NCBI GenBank assembly: GCA_026874595.1
Contig: CM049315.1
Coordinates: 66,845,916 to 66,909,915 of the forward strand
DNA: 64,000 bases
DNA from: Sipunculus nudus
Lineage: Eukaryota; Annelida; Sipuncula; Golfingiida; Sipunculidae
Direction of reading: 5' to 3'
Shown here: in pieces, positions 34,521 through 46,139 of the stretch
Numbering within the stretch: the stretch's first letter is position 1
How the letters are laid out: each line of letters opens with the position of its first letter
Position numbers and translations under genes: made by a program
The notes under the pieces: generated by a model
Told to the model about the DNA's origin: nothing
The model's input: only the letters and a program-made list of their open reading frames with translations
Database searches by the model: none

Positions 34521-35891
34521 AAACGTAGACAAAACGTGGTAAGTTAGACCCAGGCCTATCTAGCTCTAACAGCGCAAAGACGTCTAGTAATTAATCAAAA
34601 CGCAAGGTGGCGCTTATGGCAGACAGATAAATCTAATTTTTCATTCCACTGGCTTCTGCAGTTCAAGGATCGTACACATGGCTCAAAGCCGGGAGATCAT
34701 AAGTTCGAATCCCGTTCGGTCTCCACTCAAGGTGAACGCTCTGCAGGCTTAATAGGTAGGTTGTGCTCAAGGGTCGTGTTCCACCCACAAATAAGTGCGT
34801 CTTTCTGTGTTCCTCAGTATTACGGTCCCAAGGGTTGAATAAAGCAGGTAACAGAATGGGAAATGTTGTAACTAACATCATGAAGAGAAAAGGATACATA
34901 AAGTGTAATATGCCTTTGAAAACTTTAAAAGATATGTAAACCAGTAAAACGGAAAATACTTGAATTCTTAAGGTAATATATCTCTCGTTTATCTAACTTG
35001 TTGAGAACCTTTTCTGTTATTCATTTGTTGAATTCATGTTGTCATTTCTTCTCACGTTTTATAGTATAAATTATATATACTTTTGATAAAAGGTAGGTAC
35101 TACGTATTAATCAAATGACGAATGACTTTAACACAACCCAAAGGAAGTCAGATCATGTGATGCATACATATACATATTTCATCCAGTTATATGTATATAC
35201 ACACTAACACACACACACACACATATATATTCAAGAGTGTATTATGATATTGTGCAAGGTGACCAGAGGTCACATTTACTTTCATTATTGACCAGATAAA
35301 TTACGTTTCTACCAGCCATAAATTCTCAAGGTGGTCTGGAAAGCTCGCCCTATTAATTGTTTTTTTTTAATACAAGTATTTGTATAAATTGTTTGGCTCA
35401 ATTTGACACTTGCCGCAACTTTCAACAAAGAAACGTGTAAAATTCACCAAAACACTAAAAAGTAGCCTTTTTTTGGGTTGTCCAAATGTTTTTGAATATC
35501 TAAATATTTCACGTGACCGACACTGCAGTAGCCAGCCACAGCTTTCTCCTTTCAATGAACAAATTTAGTGGTAGTGAAAAAAACTTTTTTAGACGATCCG
35601 CTTTTGACGTTAGGGGTACCTCAGACGCCCATGGAACAACCATGTACCCTCAGAAGAATGGGATTTACGCAACAGTCCCGGAAGACACGAATTCTGTTAG
35701 AGAAATCGGGTTTTCCAAAAGGCCTCTGGGCACAGCATTTTCTTAACAAACTGCAGTCCTGAAGCCTTCTGGAGCTAGTCCTACATTGTGGAAAAGTCTT
35801 GGCCCCCACTGAAGAAATGGGAGTTTTTTTTAACCATGAACTAGTTAAGATACGGATCTTATTCCTAAAGGTAAAAAAGACATGGATTACT
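34521..35891. other. Gene-free spacer downstream of the BTB gene
   Basis: Contains a tRNA-like B-box sequence GTTCGAATCCCG near 34713 without a convincing tRNA fold, and short CA/TA runs near 35205-35230. A minus-strand ATTAAA near 35367 could serve the BTB gene as a variant polyadenylation signal. Confidence 0.35.
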
Positions 35892-37931
35892 TCAGAAAAA
35901 GGTGGGTGGTCTAAATGCCCTCTGCAGTAAAGACCTCATGAAAAGTTCCTTTAAAAATTCAGCGGCAGCGTCTACATCATCATCTTCCTCCGAGTCATCT
36001 TCATCACTGCTCCATTCAGATTCATCCAGTCTCTCGCCGTGGGACATGGCTTCCAAAGCCTCCTCTTTCCATTCCTTTTTGAATGCTCGTAGTAGCCTTT
36101 GGATCTGGTTTGGGCTGAACAAACATTCTCCCATGCTGTCCTCGCATGATGCTTCATCTAGAAGGTCCAGGAAGCGGGATCTTACCAACTGAATGACGGT
36201 CTGCACCGGCTGTACACGAGTTGGAAATGGCGGCACTTCTGTAAGCTCTTTCGTGAAAGGATTGTACACTCCCATATCCAAGAAACCAGCCTTCTTCTCT
36301 GCGTACGACAGATAAATATCCCCTTTCGTTTTCCCACACCGCTTTCCTGAACAGTCTCGTGCTGATCTGTTTGGCTGATCTTTGGGAAACTGTCTCAGCT
36401 CCCACGAATTTTCATTTATCTTATATACCAGGGCATTTTTTCTCAACTTTATCAACATTTCATCTGCAGTGCCTAAAATATCCAAATCGTCAAGATTCGC
36501 AAGAAGTGCTCGCAGAGGAATATTTTCAGGAGGACTTGCTAACTGTTTAAGGCGCCCAGATGATGGTGTCAAGTGCCAGATGAGTAGCTTTGCTTGGTCT
36601 CTGACAGAGAAAAAGTAGGCGGTCCCGTCCAGACGGTAAACAGCCCGGAAGTAATTGGAGACTCCCCCAGGTTCAGCTGCACTTTCACAGAAAGGCTTCC
36701 AGCGACGTTTTTCCATATCAAAAAGATCGATGCAGAATTTCCACATTTTCTTACCGCCCAGAGCGTTCGCAAACCACGCTTGTCTTCCCCGTTGATCCCC
36801 CTGTTTAGATCCTTTGGGCTGATTCTTTTGTAGGAACAAGTATTCACGTAGGAAATACAGTTGACCATCGGTGAAGCATATAGGAGTGTGAATACATCTC
36901 CTCTGCTCCTCACCAAAACCAGGCTCCTGGTAGATACGTGGAAGGTCGATGACTTCCTTGCTGAATATGTTCACCAAGATGTACTTGTGCCATGCAGTAG
37001 GAACACATATATACTCTGCTGAGGCACCCAGTCCAAAAATGTATATATCTATTTCAGGTACATGAGCTTTGACCTCTTCTGGGACCTTCACTTGCAGCCA
37101 CATCTTCTTTTCCGGTCGGTAGATAAGATACAGGCCCGTATGTTCATTTTCATAGTAGAATATTTCTTCCAAAGTCTCCCCCGTGGTTTCATCAAGACCT
37201 GAGGGTTTCTCGTCAGTCTTGGATCGAGAACTCGAGGCTTCGGCAATGTCATCGGGCAGACCTGCTACTTTTCTAAGTTTGCCAAGGAACGGTGTTCTGC
37301 TCGATTCATCCTTTTCGCACCACAGCTGAAAGAACTTTTCAAGTTTATCTTTTGTGCAAAACTTTCCCAACCCTTGATCAAGGAAATACAAGAGGTGTTT
37401 TGGTTTAACCTCAAGTGCCTGTTTGCTCATGATCAGGGTATCATGGAAACGACTTCGAGCAAGTTCCTTGGACACATGTTCAAGTGCCTCTATTGAGAGC
37501 TCATAGCTGACTGCCCAAATCCACAAAGCATTGCCAAGATTCATCTGCTTCAGCAAGAAGTACACGCAGCTTTCTTTTAAGTCAGTCATCTCGAAGAATC
37601 TGGCTACTTGAAAAATACCTTGTACTTCATCTTTGGTGATCTTGATCTCGCCATGATAGATGAACTCCAGCACAGCAGCCACTGACTTAATGGACTCAGT
37701 TTTGCCAGATAAGTCGACTTCTTTTGGCCAGGACCTGACATTCTTTGGAAAGGTCCTTCTAATATAAGGACACATGGCGGCTAGGACACACCGATGGGCG
37801 AGCTTCTTCTCCTCCCCCACTTTGAGAGTGACATCACAGTGCTCTGATCGGTCGTACTGCTGACGCAACACCTCCGTCAAATCTTTTCGTTTTCTGGATG
37901 GTGCTGATTCTTCGTGTTCTCTCCTGCGCTG
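35892..37931 (-). CDS. BTB-BACK protein with degenerate kelch-like propeller (5' exon missing)
   Basis: One open exon of 2040 nt encodes 679 residues to the stop. Residues about 18-125 form a BTB/POZ domain (EHCDVTLKVGE, AHRCVLAAMCPYI, VLEFIYHGEI). About 130-235 form a BACK-like helical region. About 280-590 contain repeated beta-strand segments (IYIFGLGASAEYI, KMWKFCIDLF, LLIWHLTPSSG, DIYLSYAEKKAG) that look like a kelch-type propeller without the usual double-glycine signature. An acidic tail (SSDEDDSEEDDDVDAAAE) precedes the end. A strong acceptor (TTCTTTCCTGTTGTTTTCCAG) sits just before 37931 and no ATG lies in frame upstream, so a 5' exon carrying the start is required; I could not identify it. 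Family knowledge: BTB-BACK-kelch proteins act as substrate adaptors for cullin-3 ligases. The substrate is unknown. Confidence 0.85.
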   Translation of the reverse strand, partial: QRRREHEESAPSRKRKDLTEVLRQQYDRSEHCDVTLKVGEEKKLAHRCVLAAMCPYIRRTFPKNVRSWPKEVDLSGKTESIKSVAAVLEFIYHGEIKITKDEVQGIFQVARFFEMTDLKESCVYFLLKQMNLGNALWIWAVSYELSIEALEHVSKELARSRFHDTLIMSKQALEVKPKHLLYFLDQGLGKFCTKDKLEKFFQLWCEKDESSRTPFLGKLRKVAGLPDDIAEASSSRSKTDEKPSGLDETTGETLEEIFYYENEHTGLYLIYRPEKKMWLQVKVPEEVKAHVPEIDIYIFGLGASAEYICVPTAWHKYILVNIFSKEVIDLPRIYQEPGFGEEQRRCIHTPICFTDGQLYFLREYLFLQKNQPKGSKQGDQRGRQAWFANALGGKKMWKFCIDLFDMEKRRWKPFCESAAEPGGVSNYFRAVYRLDGTAYFFSVRDQAKLLIWHLTPSSGRLKQLASPPENIPLRALLANLDDLDILGTADEMLIKLRKNALVYKINENSWELRQFPKDQPNRSARDCSGKRCGKTKGDIYLSYAEKKAGFLDMGVYNPFTKELTEVPPFPTRVQPVQTVIQLVRSRFLDLLDEASCEDSMGECLFSPNQIQRLLRAFKKEWKEEALEAMSHGERLDESEWSSDEDDSEEDDDVDAAAEFLKELFMRSLLQRAFRPPTFF

Positions 37932-38678
37932 CTGGAAAACAACAGGAAAGAAAAACAGAATATCAACAGAAGCTGACAAGTACGAAATATGTTCTCACAT
38001 GGATGTATGTCTGTACATATCTCTAGATCAAGTCATAAATTTAAACTACCGATGTAAGTATCTTTGCAAGTCTCGTAATAGAAGTGATATCGATCTACCC
38101 TCTGTAGGGGATTACCTGTTAAACAAGATGTCCTTAGCAACACGAGAGAGCACAAAAGACCCATTTTTTAAATTACCAAGGATATGTTGTACATTTTCCC
38201 TGAAATAATGAAGCACCCAAGTTTAATTCGATTTAGATATCCCGCCCACAAGGCAAAAGTTAAAAGCGACAAAATAAGATAAAAGGGCACCAATCTACTG
38301 GTGCAGAAATCAAAGATAATTAAAGCCAATTTTCAGATTATATTTCATAACGATATGTTGAGTGGTTCCTAGGAAAGATTGATTTTAATAAATAGCTCTG
38401 TACTTTAAAAAGTAGGTGAATGTAACCCATCTTCTAACATGACCGAGATTTTGTTGATATGCATCTGCCATAAACAATTCAGTATATGTGTTGAATTCTT
38501 TTTTAAATATCCCGCTCGCAAACATAAAAAACGATAAAAATCCAGATAGTGTAGGTGCCACCACCGACCTCCCGAAGCATTAACAGATCATCATGGCCAA
38601 TAATCGACACCCAGTGATTCCTGTGAAATTTCCGGATTGCTATAATTTACCTCAAAATTCACATTTGCTTGAAGTGGA

Positions 38679-38723
<45 letters not shown>

Positions 38724-38940
38724 CCATACGTCTTATATCAACAAACAACCTGAACGTGAACATGCAAAGAAAATTTCATAGCAATCCATGTATTAATAAT
38801 AGAAATATTGTTTGACAAAAACAGTCCGAATTCCATAGTATTCAAAGGCTAGTCGCAGTATGCGTCTCTATACAGAGACAGCGAGCACCGCATGCGTTCT
38901 AGTGGTGCCCTGTCTGATATTACTAAATGTCCCTCCTTTT
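37932..38940. other. Upstream region of the BTB gene
   Basis: Should contain or precede the missing 5' exon, but none can be chosen with confidence. A TA microsatellite lies at 38681-38723. Confidence 0.35.
38681..38723. repeat. (AT)n microsatellite
   Basis: AT run with one TTT interruption. Confidence 0.93.
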
Positions 38941-39530
38941 GTAGCGTCATATGTACCCTCTGGTATTACGACCAGATTACTGGCGCCAGAGTGTCTTTAA
39001 ATCTTTAATTTAGGCATTACAAGGCCCTATGAAGATGCAAATATTTTCATCATTCCTGACAACGTTTCAATGCCTACAGGTACAATGTCAATCAACATAA
39101 ACCAGACCAACCGTTAGCATTGTTTGTGTACTTTCTAATAATACCATACATGAGCGAGAAAAATTCTGTTTTTACCCAGCACATTGGTAAAACCCTCGGC
39201 TTGTTTGTTGAATTTATGACAGCATGAACAAAAGCATGGCTCGTACGGGTTACAGGACGCTAGCAGGTTGCAGGCAATACAGGAAATGACCCCTGTCCAT
39301 GGAGACGGTGTTTCAGTTTGGGTTGTGAGCTCACATGTATACTATTTAAGATTTGTCATTCTGAGCATAATATTGAGAATATGGGCCGTTTACCACAATA
39401 TGAATGCAGCCTGATGCAAGACCACTGCGATACATTCCTCGATATTAATTGTATCACGACTCGAGTAGGCTTACCAGCCCAATTATCCGATTGCCTACTG
39501 AGTCGGGTTGTCACGGCTACTCCTTTGGCC
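38940..39530. repeat. Dispersed repeat (relative of 19485-20555)
   Basis: Co-linear with the two halves of the intron 5 copy but lacking its internal ~460 bp. Ends with the same hairpin-containing segment and GTTGTCACGGCTAC at 39508-39521. No coding capacity. Confidence 0.75.
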
Positions 39531-40447
39531 ACACAACCAAACATAAACCAGCTAATGAACCCTTAACTAATTGTTTAATGCTCTAATAAAAAAAAATGAA
39601 ATATATGATATCCAGGGGCAAAGTTAGAAAGCGCTGCTGGCACGTTTCTAAAAGACATGACATGTTGCTTTAGGGTCAAGGTCACAGGGAGCAGCCAGTT
39701 TTCAAAGTCCTTCTTCTGACTGGCTGTTAGATTTCAGGCTCATTCGTCAGAGAAATCCAAGCATAAGATTTACTGCCCTAAAACAGTGCCATCTATTGAC
39801 TAAAATAGAAAAATAATGGCTCCAAGCAGAGCTTGTAGCTACCTGCACATTACAGTCTATAATTCTAATTATTGATATAATATGTGAGGCCCGTCAGCGC
39901 AAAGTTCTAGCCCAGGATAATAAAGGCCTAGGTACTGTGACCTAATTTGGGTTTCTGACGACAAGACGGACGGACGACAAAGCAGAAGGACGACGGACAA
40001 AAACCACTGTTACTGAGCATGAATGAAAGTCAGCAGACACCAGAGAGCTGTACTAAATATAAAACAAACGAAGGGCAGAAAGTGACCAATAAGGTTCATA
40101 ATGAATTCAAGTTAAATGTACTTAACGCTGAGATATAGGTTATTCTACAGGGGCGTCAATACAAAGGGGATGGTTAGTATATATACCCCCGGGGCCCCAC
40201 TTTTTAGCAAGGGGGATGGTCAATGTTTAATCCCCTTGATATTCAGAGATTAATATTTATATATTGGAAATGGAATATATTAATAATTAGAATTACAGAC
40301 CTCAGTTCCATTCGATATGAAATAACACGCTATATTTCTAAACTCGATTTCGAAATAATATATACTGTAAACAAAACACCTTATTTTTTTAAAACCTCAT
40401 ATACCTAATTGTAAAACATTTGAAATGTGTCACACAGACAATTAAAG

Positions 40448-40505
40448 GTGTATATAAATGTGTGTATATATATGTATATATATATATGTATGTATGTATG
40501 TACAT
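40448..40505. repeat. TA/TGTA microsatellite
   Basis: Mixed TA and ATGT tetranucleotide run. Confidence 0.85.
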
Positions 40506-40953
40506 GTGAGCGTGTGCCTATCTGGGTGTGCGAGTCATCCCCCTACCCTTGAAGACAAATTGACGCCACTGTTAATCATTCTTACAATAACCAAAGCGCT
40601 TTATTCTCCCCTTTACATCCTGGGTAAACCACACAGATAAGGTAAATGGTGTCCATATATTAAATGTTACATTTACAAAGGTGTCAAGCGATAAGAGGCG
40701 CTACTAGCTGAGTATGCAAGGTGTTATCGGGAGCTATATATTTGAACGTAATAACTGTGTCACTGCAATCGCCTAAGTAGAGGCAATGATCAGTGTTCAA
40801 GTACTTATAGGCCTACATGTATAAAGCTATCGGTTGTTCAACTGCATGCGTTGTTGATAAATCACCGTCTGTCATTTGTACCATGATTGAGAGAAATGAA
40901 GCAATGCGCACCGATCATTGCCTCTGCTAGGAGGGTATACTTTTATCCTGTTC

Positions 40954-40962
40954 GTGTGTGTT

Positions 40963-41016
<54 letters not shown>

Positions 41017-41029
41017 TGTGTGTGTGTGG
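40954..41029. repeat. Compound (GT)n(GA)n(GT)n microsatellite
   Basis: GT run, then GA run (about 40984-41014), then GT run. Confidence 0.95.
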
Positions 41030-42109
41030 TTGCGTCTTTATTCACAACATAACTCAGGCAGTCATGAACAGAATCCCAAGAAATTACCATTGCATTTCGG
41101 AAATGGGCTTATAAAGAATCGATTAGATTTTGTTATGGATCTGGCTCATTATCCGGATCCAGGAACGTCAACAAGGTATAGTGATTATCAGAGGCTTGTA
41201 TTCATTGGAATGCAGATTTATAGTTCAAAGATTTACTCATATAAACAATTTTGTGTGCTGAACCATGGGTCCCTTGACCCATTGGCCCCATACATGGCTG
41301 TGGGAAATGCGATACAGGTGTTATAAAACCTCGGTAAACGACGTTGTTAAATTAATAAATTTAACGTGTAACTAGGGTGGTTGTGTTTGACATATATCAA
41401 ATGCTGTGGTCGAACAAAGTGGTCGCCATGGCGGGTTGGTCGTTTTGCTGGGTTGACCGTCAAGCAGGGCTTCCCTGTCCAGAGCATGAATGAAAATTAA
41501 AAAAAAGCGCAACACTTAAACATACATTACACTAAAATTGTACTTCGGTAGTAAAAAAATGTCTGCCTACCTCACGTTGTAATCCCTGGTGAAAAAACGG
41601 GAACATGGTGTCAGATGAGGGATCCTTTACGCCTAAAAACAGCCTGTAAGCGCAAGCTGTACCCCTCCACCAGTGAGAGTTGTTCCTGATTCAAGTCAGG
41701 TCGAATAATGCGACTGTCCTAGTGACGTCTGTGACTGTTATTGTGTTTTTCACTTTGAAGATAATGACGTGGCGTTGTCATGCTCTTGGCAGGTCCCCAA
41801 CTTTCCCAGAGCGGCAGTATCAAAGGACACAGAACAAAAACCTAAAGTAGCGTAGAAGCTTCCTTATGGCAACACAGATTATGCTTAACAACAAACAACA
41901 CCAAAGGCCGACCATGGTTGGACAGTAAAATCTCACAGTATTAAAAACTATTAAACAGCTTTTTTCAGGATTTTTTGTATTCACTTATTTTGTCTGATTA
42001 TGCACTCGGCTTTACTGATAACTTCATAAACAATCAATACTGGTCACTGTGCTCAGCTGAAGTTGAACTTGAAGGTCACATGAATTTCTTCAGAATGATG
42101 TTCATGTGG

Positions 42110-42725
42110 CCTTAACCAATAACTTTGTGACAAAAAAAATCTGGGAACTTTTTACCCTTGAACTTGCAACATTTAGATTAGCGTAACACTAAAAATTATG
42201 GTGGGTCAATGACCTTGACCTCTGACCAGGTAACCTCAAAATTTCTTCCACTTTGGGCTCCTAGGGCCAGGTATGAAAGATGGAAAGTGTGGGACAAAAT
42301 GTTTGACTTACAGTGTATCCACAATCTTTTTACAGTTGTGGCTCCTGTGACCTTCACCTTTAACCTCTGGACCCTGAAAATAAAAATGTTTCTAACTTAA
42401 GTGGTGGGTCATAATCAAGTTTGAAGCCCATCTGTCTATCCAAACCAGAATTAATCATCCATAAACTAATTTGTGAATGGATGGGCCTATGACCTTGACT
42501 TTGACCCACAAAATCGTAGAGAATCTTCCCTTATTGGCAGATTACAATATTTGAAGATGGAAGGTTTGTGATGAAAATTTTGGCTTGAAATGTATACAAG
42601 TTCTTTTTAAAGAAACGGGTCCTGTGAGCTTGACCTTGACCTTTGAACCCAAAAATCGACAGGGTTATTGCAATATATTTTATTAAATGAATATTAATTG
42701 ATCTGATTCTCGTCTGCATAGGAAC
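42110..42725. repeat. Tandem dispersed repeat with TGACCTTGACCTTTGACC motif
   Basis: Units near 42120, 42290, 42430 and 42560 each end in a version of 'GTGACCTTGACCTTTGACC...AA'. The first unit (CTTGAACTTGCAACATTTAGATT...GGTAACCTC) is closely similar to 63889-64000. Further members lie at 44010-44170. Confidence 0.75.
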
Positions 42726-43619
42726 CTTGGATCAGAAAAGTATTATATGTATATTGCCGCATTTGCAAGACATTTTCAGAAGCGTGTAAATTCCCAGATA
42801 CAAGTTTCTTGTAACATCGTTTGTCCTCTGTACTACAGCGGAGGTCGTAACGTTGATCATTTAAAAAGTTTTCATGAGGTCACACCTATATGGAGTCACA
42901 CGTATGCCAGCACGATAACATATTTATAGTATATTATCGATTCGCATTACACCTAGCGTTTCGGGACCTCTGACATTAGAAAGTCTACGACCAGCGCGTA
43001 CTGGCTCCCAGTCCAAAGTCCAATACAAATGCCGAGTCGTGTTTGCACGGATTCATTACACCGTGAACACGCACATGGCCATCTGTGGTGACTGGAGTTT
43101 TCAGGCCGTTGAGTGACAAGTTGAAAAACAATAAGGGACACCTTGTGCATAATAGTTGAATATGCCAGAATTTACCCCCAAAAAATAATTTGTTAAGATT
43201 TTTAACTAAAAGAAAATATCTTCATCTTATAGTAATATCATATACAGAAGGCATGCGGAAGAATATATTTAAGGGATTTTAATACTTTTTTGTCATAATG
43301 TGCTTATCCTAGAATTTGATAAAATATATTGCGTAATGTAGAGGGAAGAATATTCTGATTCTGAGAGTACAATGGGCCCTGTTTTCGGGGAGATGCTGGT
43401 GGACATGTCGTGTCCCCAACACTTTTTTGAGGTTCGAGAAAATGTACTTTTTGACCCTATCACTTTTAGAAATAAAAAAATTCCATTTTATAATCCCTCC
43501 ATATTTTCCTAAAAAATATTTTTAAATTATCTCATATACTGAGAAAGGTTTAGATGTGGTATGCGCCAGTTGCCTTTTTGAATCGTCATAAATGTTAACC
43601 TGTCTACAATATATATAAT

Positions 43620-43826
43620 CAGGGGCGGATCCAGGATTTTGGAAAAGGGGGGGGGGTCAAACCCAGGAGGACTAATGAAAATCCGAAAAAAAAGGTCATC
43701 GGGTCCGGAAAAAGGGGGGTCCAGGCCACAAAATTTCGTCTAAACCCCTTTGAAAAAGGTTGCTTCGGGTGAAAAAGGGGGGTCCGGACCCCCTGGACCC
43801 CCCCCCCCCCCTTGGATCCGCTTCTG
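43620..43826. mobile_element. GGATCC-ended MITE, copy 1 (207 bp)
   Basis: Starts CAGGGGCGGATCCAGG and ends CTTGGATCCGCTTCTG, giving imperfect terminal inverted repeats of about 16 bp. It is flanked by the 5-bp direct repeat ATAAT (43615-43619 and 43827-43831), as expected for a target-site duplication. Non-coding with G- and C-runs. Confidence 0.82.
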
Positions 43827-44009
43827 ATAATATTGTGGAGTGTTTGTGAAAGGGATTTGCAAGCTGCAAAGCCTATCCGAGCTACCCCCAACCGTGCTTA
43901 CTTGCGCATAACCAGGGGGTGTTTGAAGACCAGGGGGTTGGGGGTTTGGGGCAGAGGGTTTTTGGAGGGGGCAGTGGGAGTTGTAATCCATCGACCAATT
44001 TGTGAATGG

Positions 44010-44230
44010 ATGGCCCCTGTGACCTTGACCTTTGACCTAGTGACCCCAAAATCAAAAGGAATTCTTAAATTCTTACATTAGAGGTAGGCCATATATAAGT
44101 CACGTTTGAAATCCATATGTCAATACAAACTGGAGTTATTATCAGGAATTTGATAATTTGATAGAAAGACGAACAGACGGAGAGACAGTGTGATTTATAT
44201 AGGGCCTCGCTCATTCAAGCGAGGCCCTTA
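44010..44230. repeat. TGACCTTGACCTTTGACC repeat, second locus
   Basis: Contains GTGACCTTGACCTTTGACC at about 44018 and the flanking 'CATATGTCAATACAAACTGGAGTTA' equivalent of 42428-42455. It ends near a GACGGA-rich piece. Confidence 0.6.
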
Positions 44231-44329
44231 AAAACACACAAGGTTTCTGGACACAGATGAAACCATAATTGCCAACCTGATAGTACAAATATAATTTTGC
44301 AGTCTCAAAATAAAGGAAAAAATGCATCA

Positions 44330-45040
44330 CAAATAGAAAAAATACAGGTGGTGCCAACAGTCTTCAGGAACTAAAGAAACCAATCATAATCAATAAACAC
44401 TGGATTTTAGGACACTGGATGACCCGAAGCTGAGAAACTGACATAATTTCTGTCATTTGACGGTCTCAAAAAGAAAAAAAAATCGTAAAAATTAGAAACA
44501 AGACCTACGGGCTTTATGCGAACCTGGGCAATGGTTTATACACCAGGTATAATGCTTCAATGCTGGACCATTACTTTTCAAGTACATGTTTAACGTGTTT
44601 ATGAACTGTGGAGGTACTACACATTTTGTACAAGAACCAATTACAAAAACATCACTGCTGAAATACTGGCATGGGTGCACACAACACGAAAATGATTAAG
44701 GGTGGTGCCATCAGTCTTGTATATGACAAAGCTATCAAAGATGTATACATATGCCGTCTTTCAGGCTAATATATCAAACCCCTCCTGAAAAATAAGCATG
44801 GACATAAACTGTGCAAAATTATTGCGTCACCAGTCTTGTATAGGTCAAAGCTGTCCAAAATGTATAAATCTGCGCAATTTCAGGCTGAAATATCAAATCC
44901 CTCTAGAGAAATAAGCAGGCACATTCACTCTTCAAAAGTCATTGTAGGTGGGGCTACCAGTCTTATGAATGAGAAAGCCATCAAAGATGCATGGACAGGT
45001 CAAAATATCAGGCCAATGTATCAAACTTCTCTTGAGTTAG
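44330..45040. repeat. Degenerate core-repeat array, inverse orientation
   Basis: Units of roughly 120-150 bp contain 'GGTGGTGCCA(A/T)CAGTCTT', 'AAGCTATCAAAGATGTATACAT' and 'CAGGCTAATATATCAAACC' near 44345, 44700, 44830 and 44950. They are the reverse-orientation relatives of the GGTGGCGCC core repeats elsewhere. No element ends were found. Confidence 0.55.
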
Positions 45041-45089
45041 GTGCACTGTGCTGACCAGGCTAATGTGAGGAAGGCAGCTGCCCGAATGA

Positions 45090-45225
45090 ACTGGAACAAA
45101 ATACTCTCTGCCACAACTGCAATGAGTGAACTCTTGACCTGCACCTGGCTGCACTGGGTGAACTCTTGATCTGTACCTGGCGGCACTGAATGAACTCTTG
45201 ACCGGTTGCATACTCTGATACAGTT
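45090..45225. repeat. Short tandem repeat, about 45 bp
   Basis: The phrase 'CTGGCTGCACTG(G/A)(G/A)TGAACTCTTGA' recurs about three times between 45115 and 45205. Confidence 0.6.
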
Positions 45226-45299
45226 GGCAGTGTGCCAAAGCTAAAACTAGATCCAGACTACCTTTGGCATGTTGCAAAATCTGAATTAGGGTGCAATTC

Positions 45300-45640
45300 C
45301 ATGTGCGCGGCAGAAACTGCCGCGCGTCAAACGCATGCGTTTGCCGCGCGGCCAGTCTTTTTCCATGTGAGCGTTTTGTATGCGTTTGTCGGGCGGCAAT
45401 CGCATGCCTTCCTGACACGGCTGAATGGACTTAAACAAACGAGTACGGGGAAATCCCACATGTGACGGTATTAAGGCGGAATTCCCATGCGTTTGTCGCG
45501 CGGCAAATGCAAAATCCAGCACTGCTGGATTCCAAAACTGACGCGTGCGTTTGCCGCGCGGCAATCGCATACATAGAAACAGCACATGACTTTTTTAACT
45601 GGTTGGATTTTCGCCGCGCGGCAAACGCTCGCAAAACGCG
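45300..45640. repeat. Cluster of GCCGCGCGGC palindromes
   Basis: The word GCCGCGCGGC, or CGCGCGGCAA with GCGTTTG on its left, occurs repeatedly near 45319, 45341, 45386, 45496, 45554 and 45612. It is often extended to GCGTTTGCCGCGCGGCAAACGC-like palindromes. This CpG-dense island stands out from AT-rich surroundings. Open frames here are by-products of the repeat. Confidence 0.75.
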
Positions 45641-45714
45641 TACATGGAAAAGCGCCCTTAGTTGGCAGTCTGCCGAGCTTTTTATAGATACCGACACATT
45701 ATAGAAATATTTGT

Positions 45715-45945
45715 TAAAGTTTGTAAAATTGTCTACGTTCAGGAGCTGTCATATGGTCAAAAGTAATCTACCACTACGAAACGCAAACTCGTACTGTGAG
45801 TTCAACAAGGACAAATGTGAACTCGATCTGTTAGTGGTCGTTATGCACCCACATACCAAAATTCAGGTCAATATCTGCAAGCACTGTGAAAAAAGTCCGT
45901 ACATGTGAATTTATCATGAAAAGTTCTATTTGCATGAAATTTTCT
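45715..45945. repeat. Single unit of the 50.1-50.6 kb tandem repeat
   Basis: Shares 'AGGAGCTGTCATATGGTCAA', 'CGAACTCGATCTGT', 'CACCCACA(T/C)ACCAAA' and 'CAATATCTGCAAGCA' in order with the units at 50131-50640. Confidence 0.75.
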
Positions 45946-46139
45946 GTTCTTCGGCCGTCATACGGGATAAAACGCGAACTCGATCTGTAACAGTGGCGGA
46001 TCCCCCCCCCCCCCCACCTGGAAACATTGTTTTCATTTTTTTATCAGAGAAGATTTTCTTTACATTATTTTCAGTTGCCGTCATACAAATATCACCCTTT
46101 CAACTGAAAAACAAAAGTTGAAAACCCAAGGAAACGTTA

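Larger units (their letters stand above)
39531..42100. other. Gene-free intergenic region
   Basis: No exon or RNA gene was recognised. Contains a TA/GTAT microsatellite (about 40448-40505) and a compound GT-GA-GT microsatellite at 40954-41029. Confidence 0.4.

Noticed and set aside
34660-34745. tRNA gene
   Set aside because: A B-box-like GTTCGAATCCCG is present, but I could not build an acceptor stem, anticodon arm or A box at correct spacing.
35513-35762. Small plus-strand frames near 35.5-35.8 kb
   Set aside because: Overlapping frames of similar length in the same place with no family resemblance; treated as chance.
45008-45704. Overlapping open frames on both strands around 45.0-45.7 kb
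   Set aside because: They arise from the repeated GCCGCGCGGC and CTGGCTGCACTG words and share repeated peptide motifs in all frames.
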